From positions 16,453 through 80,452 of the forward strand of contig JADIYN010000024.1 in assembly GCA_016705335.1 (NCBI GenBank): DNA of 64,000 bases, in the 5' to 3' direction. Below, piece by piece: positions 23,615 to 35,094 of the stretch. The notes beneath the pieces were generated by a model, which was not told the DNA's origin, did no database searches, and saw only the letters and a program-made list of their open reading frames with translations. The DNA comes from Draconibacterium sp. (GTDB lineage: Bacteria; Bacteroidota; Bacteroidia; Bacteroidales; Prolixibacteraceae). The position numbers were made by a program, and so were the translations under genes. Position 1 is the stretch's first letter, and each line of letters begins with the position of its first letter.

Positions 23615-24501
23615 TTATTTTCCACCGCCATTTTCTGTTAACCACTTATCAATTCTGAGTTTCACATTTTCACGGATATTTAACCAAAACAGGTTAAAAT
23701 CATAAACATGAAGATCTTTCCCCTTTTTCATGCCCTCAAGAATGACATCGGGCGATTCGACCCAAAGAATTTTTGTTTTAGGTTCAATACCAGCGGCTAC
23801 TGTGTGCGGGATAATTTTATCGAAACCGTTCATAATTCCAAGATGGTTTACCTTTGGCATCCAATTTTCCGAAGTATTCCAGGTTAGAGGGTTTACACAA
23901 ACACAATCACCGTTCTCAACCAAAACCCGATCAGGAATTTCTCCTTTTTCGTAACTCCGCCAACCTGCAAAACAACCAGTTTGGTTTGGTTTTTCGCTCA
24001 CCGGTATTGATTTGAAAGCATCCTTTTTAATTCTGTATCCCGGAATATAGGCACAGACCAGCTGATTTTGCAAAGGTAAATCATCAAAAAATTCCTGCAA
24101 TAAACGAATGGCGTGCAAAGTTCCCTGACTGTGAGATGCAATTACAATTGGCCGGTTTTTGTTTTCATTTTGAAGGTAATACAAAAAGGCAGTTTTTACA
24201 TCGCTGTAGGCCAGGTCGAATGCTGCTGTTGCTTCTGGCGTTTCCATTTTGTAAAAACTTCCATATTTGCCTGACGATAACGCGGTGCAAAAACCCTGCA
24301 ACTGCCATTAAATGCAGAAGACTGAAAAAGTATTGATTTATAATCGGTTTCCCCGTTCACAACCGGGTCACTCAACCACGCATTCCATGATGCTGTGTCA
24401 GCTTCGTCAAAATAGGAAGTTGGGTGTACAAAAAACACATCCGCTTCTTTATCCGTTTCCTCATCATTCAAACCTTCAGGAATTTTATCGCTTGTATCCA
24501 T
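23615..24501 (-). CDS. DUF3089 family alpha/beta-hydrolase-like protein, one frameshift
   Basis: Pieces 24501-24196 and 24301-23615 join if the T5 run near 24250 is T6 (ANMEVFYKMETPEATAAFDLAYSDV). Family features: DVFFVHPTSY near residue 25, APRYRQA, and the nucleophile elbow ASHSQGT, followed by NPLTWNTSENW and HVYDFNLFWLNIR at the C-terminal end. DUF3089 proteins have a lipase/esterase-type fold, but their substrate is not known. No signal peptide is seen from this start; a longer N terminus would overlap the MFS gene, whose stop (24485) already lies inside this start. The 281-base gap downstream (23334-23614) holds no gene. A role in de-esterification is only a guess. Confidence 0.7.
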
Positions 24502-25800
24502 TTTGTATGGAGATTATTTTGCCCCGGCTAAAAGAGAAATAAATTCCGGACAACGCAATAACTGCAGAAGTTATAAAACCCAATTTCAGAGCTTTAAGAA
24601 AGATAAGATTTGACACAACTTCTACCGATTGTTTCTGAAAAAGTATGGCAAAAAAGATGGTGGCAATTGTCATACTGATGATCTGTCCAACCACCCTCAT
24701 TGTTGATGCGGTTCCGGATGCCAGCCCCAACTGTTTTTTTTCCACCGAACTCATTATTGTATTCATGTTTGGCGATGAAAAAAGTGCAAAACCGAAACCT
24801 ACCCAAAACAACAGGAACACGATAATAGTAATTGAGGTTGATTCATTTAAAAAAGCAAAAGCAGCCAATCCAATTGTGCACATTGACATTCCGATGGTTG
24901 CCAGATAACGTGGTTGAATTCTGTCAGATAACCTACCTGCAAATGGTGAAAAAATAGCCATAACAATTGGTTGAGCAACCAAAATAGTTCCGGCATCACG
25001 CGGAGCCAGACCTTTAACCTTCTGCAATTACGGGTAAAAAGCTTTGTTTCCAGTACAGGTCTAAATGAATTTGTTTCGAAAATCCAAAAAACAATGAGTA
25101 GAATTATACCTGCTCCCATCATCAGCCATCCCTGAAGTGCCGGAATCCGGGCTGATCCGTAAGTTAATGTCACCAAACCCAACATATAAAAAACCGTACC
25201 CTTTAAATCTATTTTTTTGTTTGAATTTGTTTCAATAATATCTTTTCCAAGGAAAAGAAAAGCGAGAAAAGTTGCGATTAAACCAAAACCCGATGAAAAA
25301 TAGAATATTGACCGCCAGCCGAGATATTGGGTTAAAAACCCACCGAAAAAAGGGCCAAAAGCAAGACCAAGATAAACAGCAGAAACCCCGATTCCAAGAA
25401 CCCTTCCACGATATTTTGGAGCAAATTCGGCAACCAATATTGCCGCACCTGTGGTACTGCTGAATGCCGCGCCAACCCCCTGCAAAAACCTGAAAAAGAT
25501 AAGCCAGTAGCCGGAAACCGCGAACCCGCTTAACAATGACGAAAGTGTAAAAAGTACGATTCCGATTTTATAAACCCGTTTAATTCCGGTCAGGTCGCCC
25601 CAGCGCCCAACGGGGAGCAAAAACATGGCGGTTGAGAGTAGAAAGGCTGTAACAACCCAACTCAAAGTAACAGCATTGAGGCCAAAATCCTTTTCAATAG
25701 CCGGCAACGCAATGTTTACTGACGAAATAAGAAATGTGGACATAAATGAGCTGAAAGCCACAATTGACAGTACTGTGATTTGCGTTTTTGTCCAGTTCAT
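24485..25800 (-). CDS. MFS transporter of the DHA2/EmrB-like group, frameshifted with an internal deletion
   Basis: Pieces 25800-24847 and 25027-24485. The N-terminal half has clear transmembrane helices and MFS motifs (NIALPAIEKDFG, WVVTAFLLSTA, GRWGDLTGIKRVY, RFLQGVGAAF, PKYRGRVLGIG). The C-terminal half has LAPRDAGTILVAQPIVMA and GRLSDRIQPRYLATIGM. At the junction (about 25030-25050) the sequence jumps from LETKLFTRN to LQKVKGLAPRDAG. In relatives about 25 residues, including a whole helix, lie between these two blocks, so roughly 75-80 bases seem to be missing in addition to the frame change. If that is real, the protein is dead. DHA2 proteins are drug or metabolite exporters; a role in glycan use would be indirect. 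Confidence 0.78.
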
Positions 25801-25909
25801 AAGATTTTCCTGAAAAAATTCATAATTTACTTTACTGACAATTTATTTTAAAAAGCTCTATTACAATTCCAAAACTTGTCAAGTCACAACAAAAGTAATT
25901 TTATTCCTT

Positions 25910-28828
25910 TCAGTTTTCAATTTTATGATAAAGTGCTTCCGGTGGTATTTCCTGTTGAACAATTCCGGGACCTTCCCAGGTTACAATATTAAATTTACGT
26001 GCCCCAAGTTGAAAATATTTTTCTGAAACTTCATATTTTCCCTTGCGCAAAGCAACAGTCTTGAATCCTCCACGCAAAAACTCCTTTCCATCGATATAAA
26101 AAACACATTTGTCGTTCACATTTATTGAAAACATGTAAACTCCATCACGCGGAATGTCAATAAAACCAGACCATTCAAAGCCAAAATAATCCTCTGTTTT
26201 CCGCTGGTTGATTGTAAAATTGGGAAGAATTCCTGTTTCAACGGGTGTGAATTTATCCAATTCCTCCGGCTCCAAAACATGCACTTCATAATATTTGTAC
26301 TTCAAACCGTTTTTAAATTTGCCAGTTCCTTCAAAGTTTTTGTATTCCTCAAAATCCAATTTTTTTACATTGATTGAAACCGGTCTGCTTGGCAGAATCC
26401 CATTTTTAAACGAAGCAAAACGTATTTCAGTGGTTTTGTCAACTACCACCGGTTCAACAAATAAAGCCGATTCCCGCGTTGGCCTCGAACCATCAGTTGT
26501 GTAGCGAATTTCAACCTCATTATCATCGCACAATAATGAAACCGTTGCCGATTCAAGAAAGTTTTCATCTTTGGTAACAGCATAAGGTAATTTTGATGCA
26601 GCTTCATATTTTTCTGAAGTTGGCCGATCTTCCTTTTTAACTCCCCATTCTTTATTAGGAACCGGCCCCATTTCGAAAATCAATTCAGAGCCATTCAAAA
26701 TATCCTCATGCAAAAACCAGAATTTTGTGTATGGTTTTCCATTTAAAGTAACGGATTGAATGTATTTGTTTTCAGAAGAAACATCATTTGCTTTGACTGT
26801 AAAATCCTTCCCGTTTTCAAGGTGAATTACAACTTTATCGAAAATGGGGCTGCCAATTATATACTCTGGAGTTCCGGGACAAACCTCGTAAAAACCCATG
26901 GCACTTAAAATATACCAGGCCGACATTTGTCCGCAATCCTCGTTCCCACTTAAACCAACGGGTTTGTCATCGTACATTGTATCCATAATTTCGCGCACAA
27001 CCGATTGTGTTTTCCAGGGTACTCCGGCGTAATTATACAAATAAGCCATGTGGTGGCTGGGTTCATTTCCGTGAGCGTACTGACCAATCAATCCGGTTGC
27101 ATCAATTGCATTTTCGTCATGTGCCGATTGTTTTGTGAAAAGTGTATCCATCCAGGCTACAAATTTTTCGTCACCGCCAGTCAAATCTATCAAACCGTTT
27201 ACATCATGCGGCGCAAACAAGCTGTACTGATATGAGTTTCCTTCAACAAAATGCTCACTTCCTTCGGCGGGATCGAAAGGTGAAACCCATTTGCGATCGC
27301 TCTTGATGGGTCGCATAAAACCTATTGAACTATCGAACATGTTTTTATATGATTGCGCTCTGTAAATAAAATCACTGTAATCATCAGTTTTGTTTAAAAG
27401 TTTAGCCATTTGAGCCACACTCCAATCGTTGTAAGCATATTCCATAACCATAGAAACAGATCCACCAACTTTATCAGCGGGAATAAATCCAAGGTTGCTG
27501 TAATATCCAATATCCTGAACCCTTTTTTTCATGGCTTCAAAAGCAAGTCCGGCATCAAAATCCCTGATTCCTTTTTTGTAACCGTCGAGAATTACCGAAT
27601 GGGTGTGATATCCGATCATTACACCTGTATAATTTCCGGCAAGTTCCCATTGAGGTAAACGGCCACCCACCTTGTACATTTCAAGAAAAGTTTTTATCCA
27701 GTTGTTGTACCGTATAGGATCAATAATTGTATATAGCGGCATGTTTGCCCGGAAAGTATCCCATAACGAAAAAACTGTGTAATTGGTAAAACCCTTTGCG
27801 AAATGCACTTTATTGTCAACCGCGCGATATCGTTTATCAACATCTTCAAAAATGTTTGGGGCGATGGCAGTGTGGTACAAGCCTGTGTAAAAAATGCGTT
27901 TTTGTTTATCTGTTCCACCTTCCACTTCAATTTTCGACAAAAAAGTATTCCAATCATTTTTTGCGTTTTCCGCTACTTTTTCAAAATCCCAACCCGGGTT
28001 TTCTGTTTCGAGATTTTTCCGGGCGCCATCAACATCTACTGCTGAAATGCCAATTTTAACCTGAATTTGTTCGTTTTCTTTTGTATCGAATTGAAAAAAT
28101 GCCCTTATATTTTGCCCTTCCACTTTTTTGATTCCCTCCTTCAAAGTATCATTCAGTGCAATTCCGAATGTGTGAAAAGGTTTTGAAAATTTTGCATAAA
28201 AATATACATACTGATCAGCTGCCCATCTTTTGGAACGCCGCAAACCAGAAATCTCGGTATCGCTGATTATTTCAAGGTTCGATTCAATCACAAAGTCACG
28301 GTTCTTTAAATCAAGTATGATATTCGACTGGTTTGATTTGGGAAAAGTATAACGATGAAACCCTGTTCGTGTGGTTGCGGTAAGTTCTGCTTTAATTTTA
28401 TCATCATCCAGAAATACACTGTAATATCCTGGTGCAGCCTTCTCGTTTTCATGCTGAAATGCTGAACGGTAGCCCACTTTTAGGTCGTTTTCATCGCCCG
28501 GCAAAATTTGTACTTCGCCAACTGTTGGCATCAGCAGCACGTCGCAATATTCGGGAGCACCAGTTCCGCTCAAATGCGTCTGACTGAAACCCATTATGGT
28601 TTTGTCGGAATAGTGATAACCGGAGGAACCGTCCCAATCTTCCCAGCGTGTGTCGGGGCTGATTTGTACCATTCCAAACGGCACTGTTGCACCCGGAAAA
28701 GTATGCCCGTGACCACCAGTACCAATCATCGGATCGACCCAAACTGTGAAATCCTGGGTGGAATGGTTGCTGCATCCTGCCACCAATGCAATCAGAAAAA
28801 GAATATCAGCATATTTTATTATATTCAT
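25910..28828 (-). CDS. GH92 alpha-mannosidase-type lipoprotein with chitobiase-C and PA14 tail
   Basis: Intact, 972 residues. Lipobox VAGC gives Cys19. The GH92 N-terminal beta domain (VDPMIGTGGHGHTFPGA, FSQTHLSGTGAPEYCD, ATTRTGFHRYTFP) is followed by the alpha/alpha barrel with VFSLWDTFRANMPLY, VEGNSYQYSLFAPHD (Glu about 529, the likely acid), HGNEPSHHMAYLYNYAG (about 586-602) and GNEDCGQMSAWY (about 628-639). After residue 750 come a chitobiase/hexosaminidase C-terminal-like domain (IRYTTDGSRPT) and a PA14-like module ending WEGPGIVQQEIPP. GH92 enzymes are Ca-dependent exo-alpha-mannosidases. Linkage is not assigned. The next gene upstream, another GH92, ends only 24 bases before this start. 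Confidence 0.93.
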   Translation of the reverse strand: MNIIKYADILFLIALVAGCSNHSTQDFTVWVDPMIGTGGHGHTFPGATVPFGMVQISPDTRWEDWDGSSGYHYSDKTIMGFSQTHLSGTGAPEYCDVLLMPTVGEVQILPGDENDLKVGYRSAFQHENEKAAPGYYSVFLDDDKIKAELTATTRTGFHRYTFPKSNQSNIILDLKNRDFVIESNLEIISDTEISGLRRSKRWAADQYVYFYAKFSKPFHTFGIALNDTLKEGIKKVEGQNIRAFFQFDTKENEQIQVKIGISAVDVDGARKNLETENPGWDFEKVAENAKNDWNTFLSKIEVEGGTDKQKRIFYTGLYHTAIAPNIFEDVDKRYRAVDNKVHFAKGFTNYTVFSLWDTFRANMPLYTIIDPIRYNNWIKTFLEMYKVGGRLPQWELAGNYTGVMIGYHTHSVILDGYKKGIRDFDAGLAFEAMKKRVQDIGYYSNLGFIPADKVGGSVSMVMEYAYNDWSVAQMAKLLNKTDDYSDFIYRAQSYKNMFDSSIGFMRPIKSDRKWVSPFDPAEGSEHFVEGNSYQYSLFAPHDVNGLIDLTGGDEKFVAWMDTLFTKQSAHDENAIDATGLIGQYAHGNEPSHHMAYLYNYAGVPWKTQSVVREIMDTMYDDKPVGLSGNEDCGQMSAWYILSAMGFYEVCPGTPEYIIGSPIFDKVVIHLENGKDFTVKANDVSSENKYIQSVTLNGKPYTKFWFLHEDILNGSELIFEMGPVPNKEWGVKKEDRPTSEKYEAASKLPYAVTKDENFLESATVSLLCDDNEVEIRYTTDGSRPTRESALFVEPVVVDKTTEIRFASFKNGILPSRPVSINVKKLDFEEYKNFEGTGKFKNGLKYKYYEVHVLEPEELDKFTPVETGILPNFTINQRKTEDYFGFEWSGFIDIPRDGVYMFSINVNDKCVFYIDGKEFLRGGFKTVALRKGKYEVSEKYFQLGARKFNIVTWEGPGIVQQEIPPEALYHKIEN

Positions 28829-28852
28829 TTTTTATATGTTTTTCAATCTGGT

Positions 28853-31206
28853 TTATTTTAATTTTAAAGATGGATTCTCTGTCATTTCAAAAATCAGAAT
28901 TCCACCCCGGGCAATTTCTTCGTGTTTAAACCACCAGCGGTTGAGCGGTTTTCCATTCAACCACACTTTCTGCACATATTTGTTTTTCGAAGAGAAATTC
29001 TTTGTTACTATTTTAAGTTCATTTTCACCCAATTTAATTGTTGCCTTTTCAAACAGCGGTACCCCAATCTGGTAAACATCCGACCCAGCCACCGGGTAAA
29101 ATCCCAGTGAACTAAAAACATACCACGCCGACAAAGTACCTGCATCGTCATCACCGTCAAGTCCATCATAACCTGCACCGTATTTGTTTTCCAAAACCCA
29201 GCGCACCCATTTTTGGGTAAGATCGGGTCTGTTGGTATAATTAAAAAGGTAAGCCGTGTGAATATCAGGTTCGTTACCATGCCAGTAATATGATCCGGGG
29301 TTCCATGTTCCACGGTCGGGATCGGCTTTTTCAAAAAAATTATTGAGTTCATCAACAAAATAAGCGGTGTCCCTAAACAACGAAACCAGTCCCGGTGCAT
29401 CGAAAAAAACAGCCCATCTCCATTGCTCTGCACAACCTTCCACATAATCATCGGTATATTGTCCATCTGAATCAAAATAGGTCAGCATCAGCGGGTCGAA
29501 TTTTTCCTGAAAACCACTATCTGAATTTCTGGGTTGAAAATATTGTGTTTCAGAATTCCATATATTCCGGTAAAATTGAGCCCTTTTCGCAAACAAGGCA
29601 GAATCTTCGGGGTAACCAAGTTTTGCTGCCAACTTCGAAATGGCATCATCGGCATAGGCATATTCAAGGGTTTTGCTAACTGCTTCACCCATACTGTCAG
29701 CCGGACAATAACCATATTTCAAATATTGCTGAATACCTGGGCGGGGTTTAAATCCCTTTTCAGGCAGATCAATTCCCAAGGCTGCCTTTTTCATAGCTTT
29801 GTAAGCAGTTTCTACATCGAAATCAATGATACCTTTCTGATAGGTTTCAGAAAGAACAATATCTGCAGAAGCCCCTAACATTGAGCCAGTGTAACCTGTC
29901 CCTGAAGGCCAGCGAGGTAAAAAACCACCCTGCTCGCTCATTTTCACCAGTGAAATTGCCATATCACGCTGATCTCCGGGTGCAATCAAACAAAAAAGAG
30001 GGTGTATAGTTCGGAAAGTATCCCATAAAGACAGGTCAGTAAAATACCTGAATCGATCAGCTTTATGAACCTTTTTATCGAAACCGGTATAATCGCCGTT
30101 TACATCGTTAAACACAGTTGGCATTTGAAATGAATGGTAAAGCGCTGTGTAAAATATTCCCCGTTGTTCCTTTGATGCACCATCAATTTTAACCAATGCC
30201 AGCTTTTCTTCCCAGGCAAGTTTTGCCCGTTCCACTATTTCAGCGAAATCTGCAGAATCGGTTTCTACCATTAGGTTTTCCCGCGCATTTTCAATGCTAA
30301 CATAAGATATTGCAAGCTTCAGTTCGATAGTTTCCAGGTCTGAGTATCTATCGAAACTAAGGTCAATGCCTACTGTATCACCCTGAACAGAAGATATTTG
30401 CCGAATAGTTTTATCACCCGACCAGAGTGTACTTGAAGAAAACGGTTTATTGAAACGTGCAGCAAAATAAATTTTCAGTCCGCCATATCTTGAAGCAAAA
30501 TTCCCAAAGGTGCGGATTGTCCCCGTAATTTCTCCATCAGATGAAACAGAAACTTCACCTTCGGTAGTTTTCCTTTTCCCAGTGAACTTGAAACATCAAT
30601 AAGAATATGTGGTGTTTCTTTTCCTGAAAATGAATAACGGTGAACTCCGACCCTTTCGGTAGCAGTGAGTTCTGCCAAAATTCCCTTTTGTTTGAAATTC
30701 ACTGCATAATATCCGGGAAATGCAGTCTCGTTTTTATGTGAAAAATGGTGATATTTTCCTTCTTTGTAATATTTAAGGCTTTTGTCGCCAGTGGAAGGAT
30801 AAACCCTGAAATGGCCGCCATCGTATGCTCCCGTGCCAATCAGCCTTGTATGGCTAAATCCCATGATGTGGTTATCGGCATAATAATACCCGGCGGTGCT
30901 AACCGTACTTTCATCAAAAAAATCCTTCCCAAGAAAGAAACGTGTTTCAGGACTCAAACGAACCATTCCGAAAGGCAGAGATGGTCCGGGAATATCATCA
31001 CCACTTGTGTAGGACGGGAAACCTCCTGTGCCTGTAAAAGGATTTACAAATTGCCCAATTTCACCGGGTTTTACAGGAACTTCCATGTTTCCGGTTTCTG
31101 CTCTGACGGTTAGCTGATAGCGAACGTAAATGGCAAAAGTTATTGTTAGAGCCAATAAAAGCACAGTAAAAAAGATATATAAAAAGTACTTTAAAATCGT
31201 TTTCAT
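28853..31206 (-). CDS. GH92 alpha-mannosidase-type enzyme with N-terminal membrane anchor, one frameshift
   Basis: About 784 codons. The first piece is 31206-30475; the frame then continues through 30474-30272 into the piece starting at 30271. One A missing from an A5 run near 30567 explains it (GKGKTTEGEVSVSSDG, then LKIYFAARFNKPFSS). Residues 8-30 form a hydrophobic anchor with no lipobox, unlike the lipoprotein GH92s here. GH92 signs: VNPFTGTGGFPSYTSGDD, FSHTRLIGTGAYDGG, LSLWDTFRTIHPLF, VEGCAEQWRW (Glu, likely acid), HGNEPDIHTAYLFNY and GDDDAGTLSAWYVFS. The GNEPDIH and GDDDAG variants set it apart from the other three copies (GNEPSHH/GNED), so its linkage preference probably differs. It ends at the normal GH92 C terminus without PA14. 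Confidence 0.88.
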
Positions 31207-31492
31207 GCCAGCAGTTTACAGGGAAATTTCGAAAATGAATCCTATTCTCAAAATAATATTATCGCAGTCGATTTATGTCCTGTTATTTTATTCGATACAC
31301 ATTAAATATTAGCTGATTAAAAATGGAAAATGAATTCATAATTGAACAGTTGTATTGATACAAAATAGATTTGTAAATAAAATGTCATACCTGCTTATAT
31401 CTGTCAGGCGGGCTTTCACCTTCCCTGTTCCCGGGACAAGCTATTCAGTTTGCTCCTTGATTTTTTTAATCTGCATTGTTTGGTTTTAACTT

Positions 31493-32140
31493 TCAAAAAA
31501 ACACATTAAAATCAGTAATAACCCCGAGAGCTAAACTAAAATCATGATAAGAATTGAATTCATGTTTAAATGCAACGGTATCGCAACCTGCTCTATTCGC
31601 TGCAATTAAACCTGATTCTGAATCTTCAAAAATTAAAACCTCTGAACCGGGTAAATTTAATTTTCCTAAAGCCAGCAAATAAGCTTCAGGGTCGGGTTTA
31701 TGTTTGCTAACATGTTCTTTGGTAATAACAACGTCAAAGAACTTTTTTAAATCCAACTGTGTAAGCACCTGATCAACCATCCAGGCAAAGGCTGAACTAA
31801 CAACACCAGTTTTCTTCCCTCTTTCTTTCAATTTTGACAACAATTCAACAACATTTGGATTTGGTTTTAATTCACGAATAAGCAATTCCTGATATACCAG
31901 CTTAAACACTGAATTAAACCTGACCATATCGGGAGCTATATGAGCTTTCGTAAAAAAGTAATTTGTTACCTTTTCCCAACTTTCACCCATAACCGCTTTA
32001 TAAGTATCAACATCCACTACACCCCCAAAATGAATACAGGTTTTTACCAGGGCAAGTCCTTTCAGTTTTTCCGAATCTACGAGGGTTCCATCCATGTCAA
32101 ATAAATATGCTGAATAGCTTTTCAATAATTTCATTTTCAA
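31493..32140 (-). CDS. HAD-superfamily hydrolase, beta-phosphoglucomutase-like
   Basis: Intact, 215 residues, cytoplasmic. Motif I is FDMDGTLVDSE (residues about 14-24), motif II has Ser in TGVVSSAF (about 114-120), motif III is the Lys in KHKPDPEAY, and motif IV is FEDSESG. A helical cap follows motif I, as in subfamily IA (beta-phosphoglucomutase, phosphoglycolate and sugar-phosphate phosphatases). The DGTLVDSE form is common to mutases and phosphatases, so the exact reaction is open. It lies between two GH92 genes, so a role in hexose-phosphate handling is plausible. The 286 bases to the GH92 start at 31206 hold no gene; the 74 bases upstream hold no clear promoter. Confidence 0.88.
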   Translation of the reverse strand: MKMKLLKSYSAYLFDMDGTLVDSEKLKGLALVKTCIHFGGVVDVDTYKAVMGESWEKVTNYFFTKAHIAPDMVRFNSVFKLVYQELLIRELKPNPNVVELLSKLKERGKKTGVVSSAFAWMVDQVLTQLDLKKFFDVVITKEHVSKHKPDPEAYLLALGKLNLPGSEVLIFEDSESGLIAANRAGCDTVAFKHEFNSYHDFSLALGVITDFNVFF

Positions 32141-32214
32141 TTTTGTGGAAGAAAGCTGATCATTTTTAATTAGTTATTGAAACAGAATTGAATCCTGAAT
32201 ATCTTGTTTTCAAT

Positions 32215-35081
32215 TTATTTATGAAATAATACATCAGCTGAAACCTCCTGTTTTTCAACACCTGGACCTTCCCACTCCAGAACCAGACTTTTTGCAAGTC
32301 CGTTTTGGCAATAATCAACTTTAACAGGGTGCCAGCCTTTTTTCAATCCTATTTTTGAATCGAGCACCTGTGCACGGTGACCTCCATCATTGTCAATAAT
32401 GAGTTTGTCGTTCAGGTACAAAATGGCGCCATCGTTTGCCTCAAGCCAAAAGTGAAAAACCCCTGTTTCCGGCACATTGATATATCCGTTGAAATTGTAT
32501 CCAAAAGCGCGCTGGTCTTTGACTTCGTCAACATTAAAAGTGCTTAAAATGCCTGTATCCAAAACAGGAGCCTCATTCTGATCACGGGCGCTTTTCACAC
32601 CGTTGCCTTCGCGATAAAGATATTTCACACCGGGCTGAAGTTCTGATACAGCAACTGCTTCAAGCATTTCGATTTGCCTGAACTGCACTGATAAAATCTG
32701 GCTTAGAGCAATTCCGTCCACAAAACTTCGAACTTTCAAAACTGATGGTTTGGTGATGATAATTGAGTCGGTAAAAGTGTAGATTTTTCGGTGGGCTCAG
32801 TTCCATCAGTATAATAGATTTTGCACTTGCTTCCGGCTCTTTCATTTTAACTATCCGTTTCTCCAAAACAAAATATCGAAAACTCAGGTTCCGGAGTTTT
32901 GCATATTTAAATTTTTTTCAGGAGAATAAGGCCGGTCTTCTTTTTTCCTCCCCATTCTTTATTTTGGAACGTCTGCCCATTTCAAAATACCAGTTTGCCG
33001 CCGCCAACAATGTCGGCATGTTTCAGGTATGTTTTGCTGAAATTCAGGTCATTTAGTTTTGTTGACTGGATGTACTTATTTTTTTCGCTGTTGTTTTTGG
33101 CAATGATTTCAAATTTATTTCCATTTTCAAGATTGATGGTTATTTTGTCGAAAAGAGGACTGCCAATAACATAATAATCCATTCCGGGGGTTACAGCATA
33201 AAAACCCATGGCACTCATTACATACCAGGCCGACATTTGCCGCAATCTTCATTACCGTCAATTCCTTCAGGCTTATTCTGATACAAATCGCTCATGATTT
33301 GCCTTACCATTTGCTGGGTTTTCCAGGGCGCTCCCACATAGTTGTACAAATATGCAATGTGATGACTAGGTTCGTTGCCGTGTGCATACTGACCAATCAA
33401 TCCGGTAACATCACCTAAATTAATTTTTGAAAAATCAGTTTTGGTTGAAAAGCATGAGTCAAGCCACGCTTCAAAAACAGGGTCGCCTCCCATCAGTTCA
33501 ATGAGTCCTTCAATATCCTGTGGAACAAAGGTTGAGTACTGATATGCGTTAGCTTCGGTGTAATGGTTTATGGTTTCCATCGGGTCGAAATTATCAACGA
33601 ACTGAAAATTACTTTTGCGACCGCGCATAAAATTCACCTCTTTTGAAAAGACATTTTTATAAAAATCGCCCCTCCTGCTGTATTTTAAGTTGTCGTCCTG
33701 ATTAAAATCCCGCCAGGTGACGCACCAGTCGTTGTAGCTGTATTCCAAGTGTCTGCGATACCGACTGTCCTTTCAAGTCGGCTGGAATATATCCATAATT
33801 CAGGTAAAGTTCCTTATCAGGGCGAATGTAATCGTCGGCCAGTTTTTTCATCGCTTCGTATGCTTTTGGAACATCATAGTCGCGGATTCCCTTTACATAA
33901 GCATCGGCTAACACAGAAAGAGAATGAGTTGCAATCATAGGTGGCGTTTCTCCTTCAACACCATCAAATTCCATGATAAGCATGCGGCCGTTATGGTCGT
34001 AACGTTCAAGAAATGTGCGGATAAACTGATTCGTCATCTTTTGATTGATAATGGTATAAAGCGGATGCAAAGCCCTGAAAGTATCCCAAAGCGAAAAATT
34101 GGTGTAATTATCAAAATCAGTCGCTGTATAAACCTTCCCGTTTGAACTTCGGAATTTTCGGTCAGCATCCATATAAATATTTGGATGAATTAAGGAATGA
34201 TACAACGCAGTATAAAACAGGATTTGTTCAGTTTCAGTTCCGCCCTCAACTTCAATTTTACCCAGTTCTTTATTCCAGGCAGCTACTGCATTTTTCCTGA
34301 CGAGGTCAAAATCCCAAACCGGCTGTTCGGTTTCAAGATTGTTTCTGGCACCCTCAATGCTGACCATGGAAATGCCAATTTTCATCAGAATAGTTTCTTC
34401 GGGCCCGAACCTAAAAAATGCCTTTATATTTTCATTCCTTACAGTATCAGGATTATCAATAATCTGTTCATTTTCGGCAATTTCGTAACTTTTGAGAGGT
34501 TTTGAAAAACTGGCAACAAAATATACCCTGTTTTTATTGCATCCCGAAATCTCATTTTCATTCACTTTCATCATTCCATTTTCGAGTTTCAGGAAAACTC
34601 CAGAAGCTGTTGATTGAGGGAATGTAAATTTGTACAATCCGGTGCGGGTTGTTGCTGTAATTTCAATTTTGATGTTTGAACTATCGAGTTTCACACCGTA
34701 AAAACCTGGAGAGGCATTTTCATTTTTGTGTTGAAATTTTGAAGGAAAACCATTTATGAATGAATCCTTTTCAATGGCTGGCATAAACAGAATATCGCCC
34801 GCAGTACCCACTCCTCCACCTGCCATTCCACTCAAATGAGTCTGGCTAAAACCGAAGATAGTTCCTGAAAGCTGATCTTCTGAATAGGCCATATATGGTC
34901 CGGGCTGAATCATACCGTAAGGAAGCACCGGTCCCTGGAAAGTTTTTCCGGTACCAATGGTCCCGACAAACGGATTGACCAGACTGGCGAAATCCTTTTT
35001 GTTATTATGACAACTGCACCCCAGGTTCAGGAAAAAAATGAGCAGGACGATTTGTTTATATTTCCTCCGTATTATTTCCAT
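32215..35081 (-). CDS. GH92 alpha-mannosidase-type lipoprotein with PA14 tail, many frameshifts
   Basis: I start at 35081 (MEIIRRKYKQIVLLIFFLNL, lipobox LGCS), because the longer frame to 35276 lies inside the GH78 gene. Pieces: 35081-33702, 33748-33218, 33245-32982, 32866-32660 and 32739-32215. GH92 marks: VNPFVGTIGTGKTFQGPV, FSQTHLSGMAGGG, TATTRTGLYKFTFP, FSLWDTFRALHPLY, TEANAYQYSTFVPQD (Glu, likely acid), HGNEPSHHIAYLYNYVG and GNEDCGQMSAWYVMSAMG. The break near 33247 is a G3 run read as G2; a one-base gain sits near 33750; further breaks near 32760-32970 blur the chitobiase-C-like part. The C-terminal PA14 module (NDGAILYLNDKLIIDNDGG, WEGPGVEKQE) matches that of the GH92 at 25910. It starts 14 bases past the GH78 stop. 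Confidence 0.88.
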
Positions 35082-35094
35082 CTTTAGTTTTATA

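Noticed and set aside
31207..31492. Repeat-like or coding content in the gap between GH92 and HAD
   Set aside because: No palindrome, no conserved frame and no promoter box with both parts could be supported.
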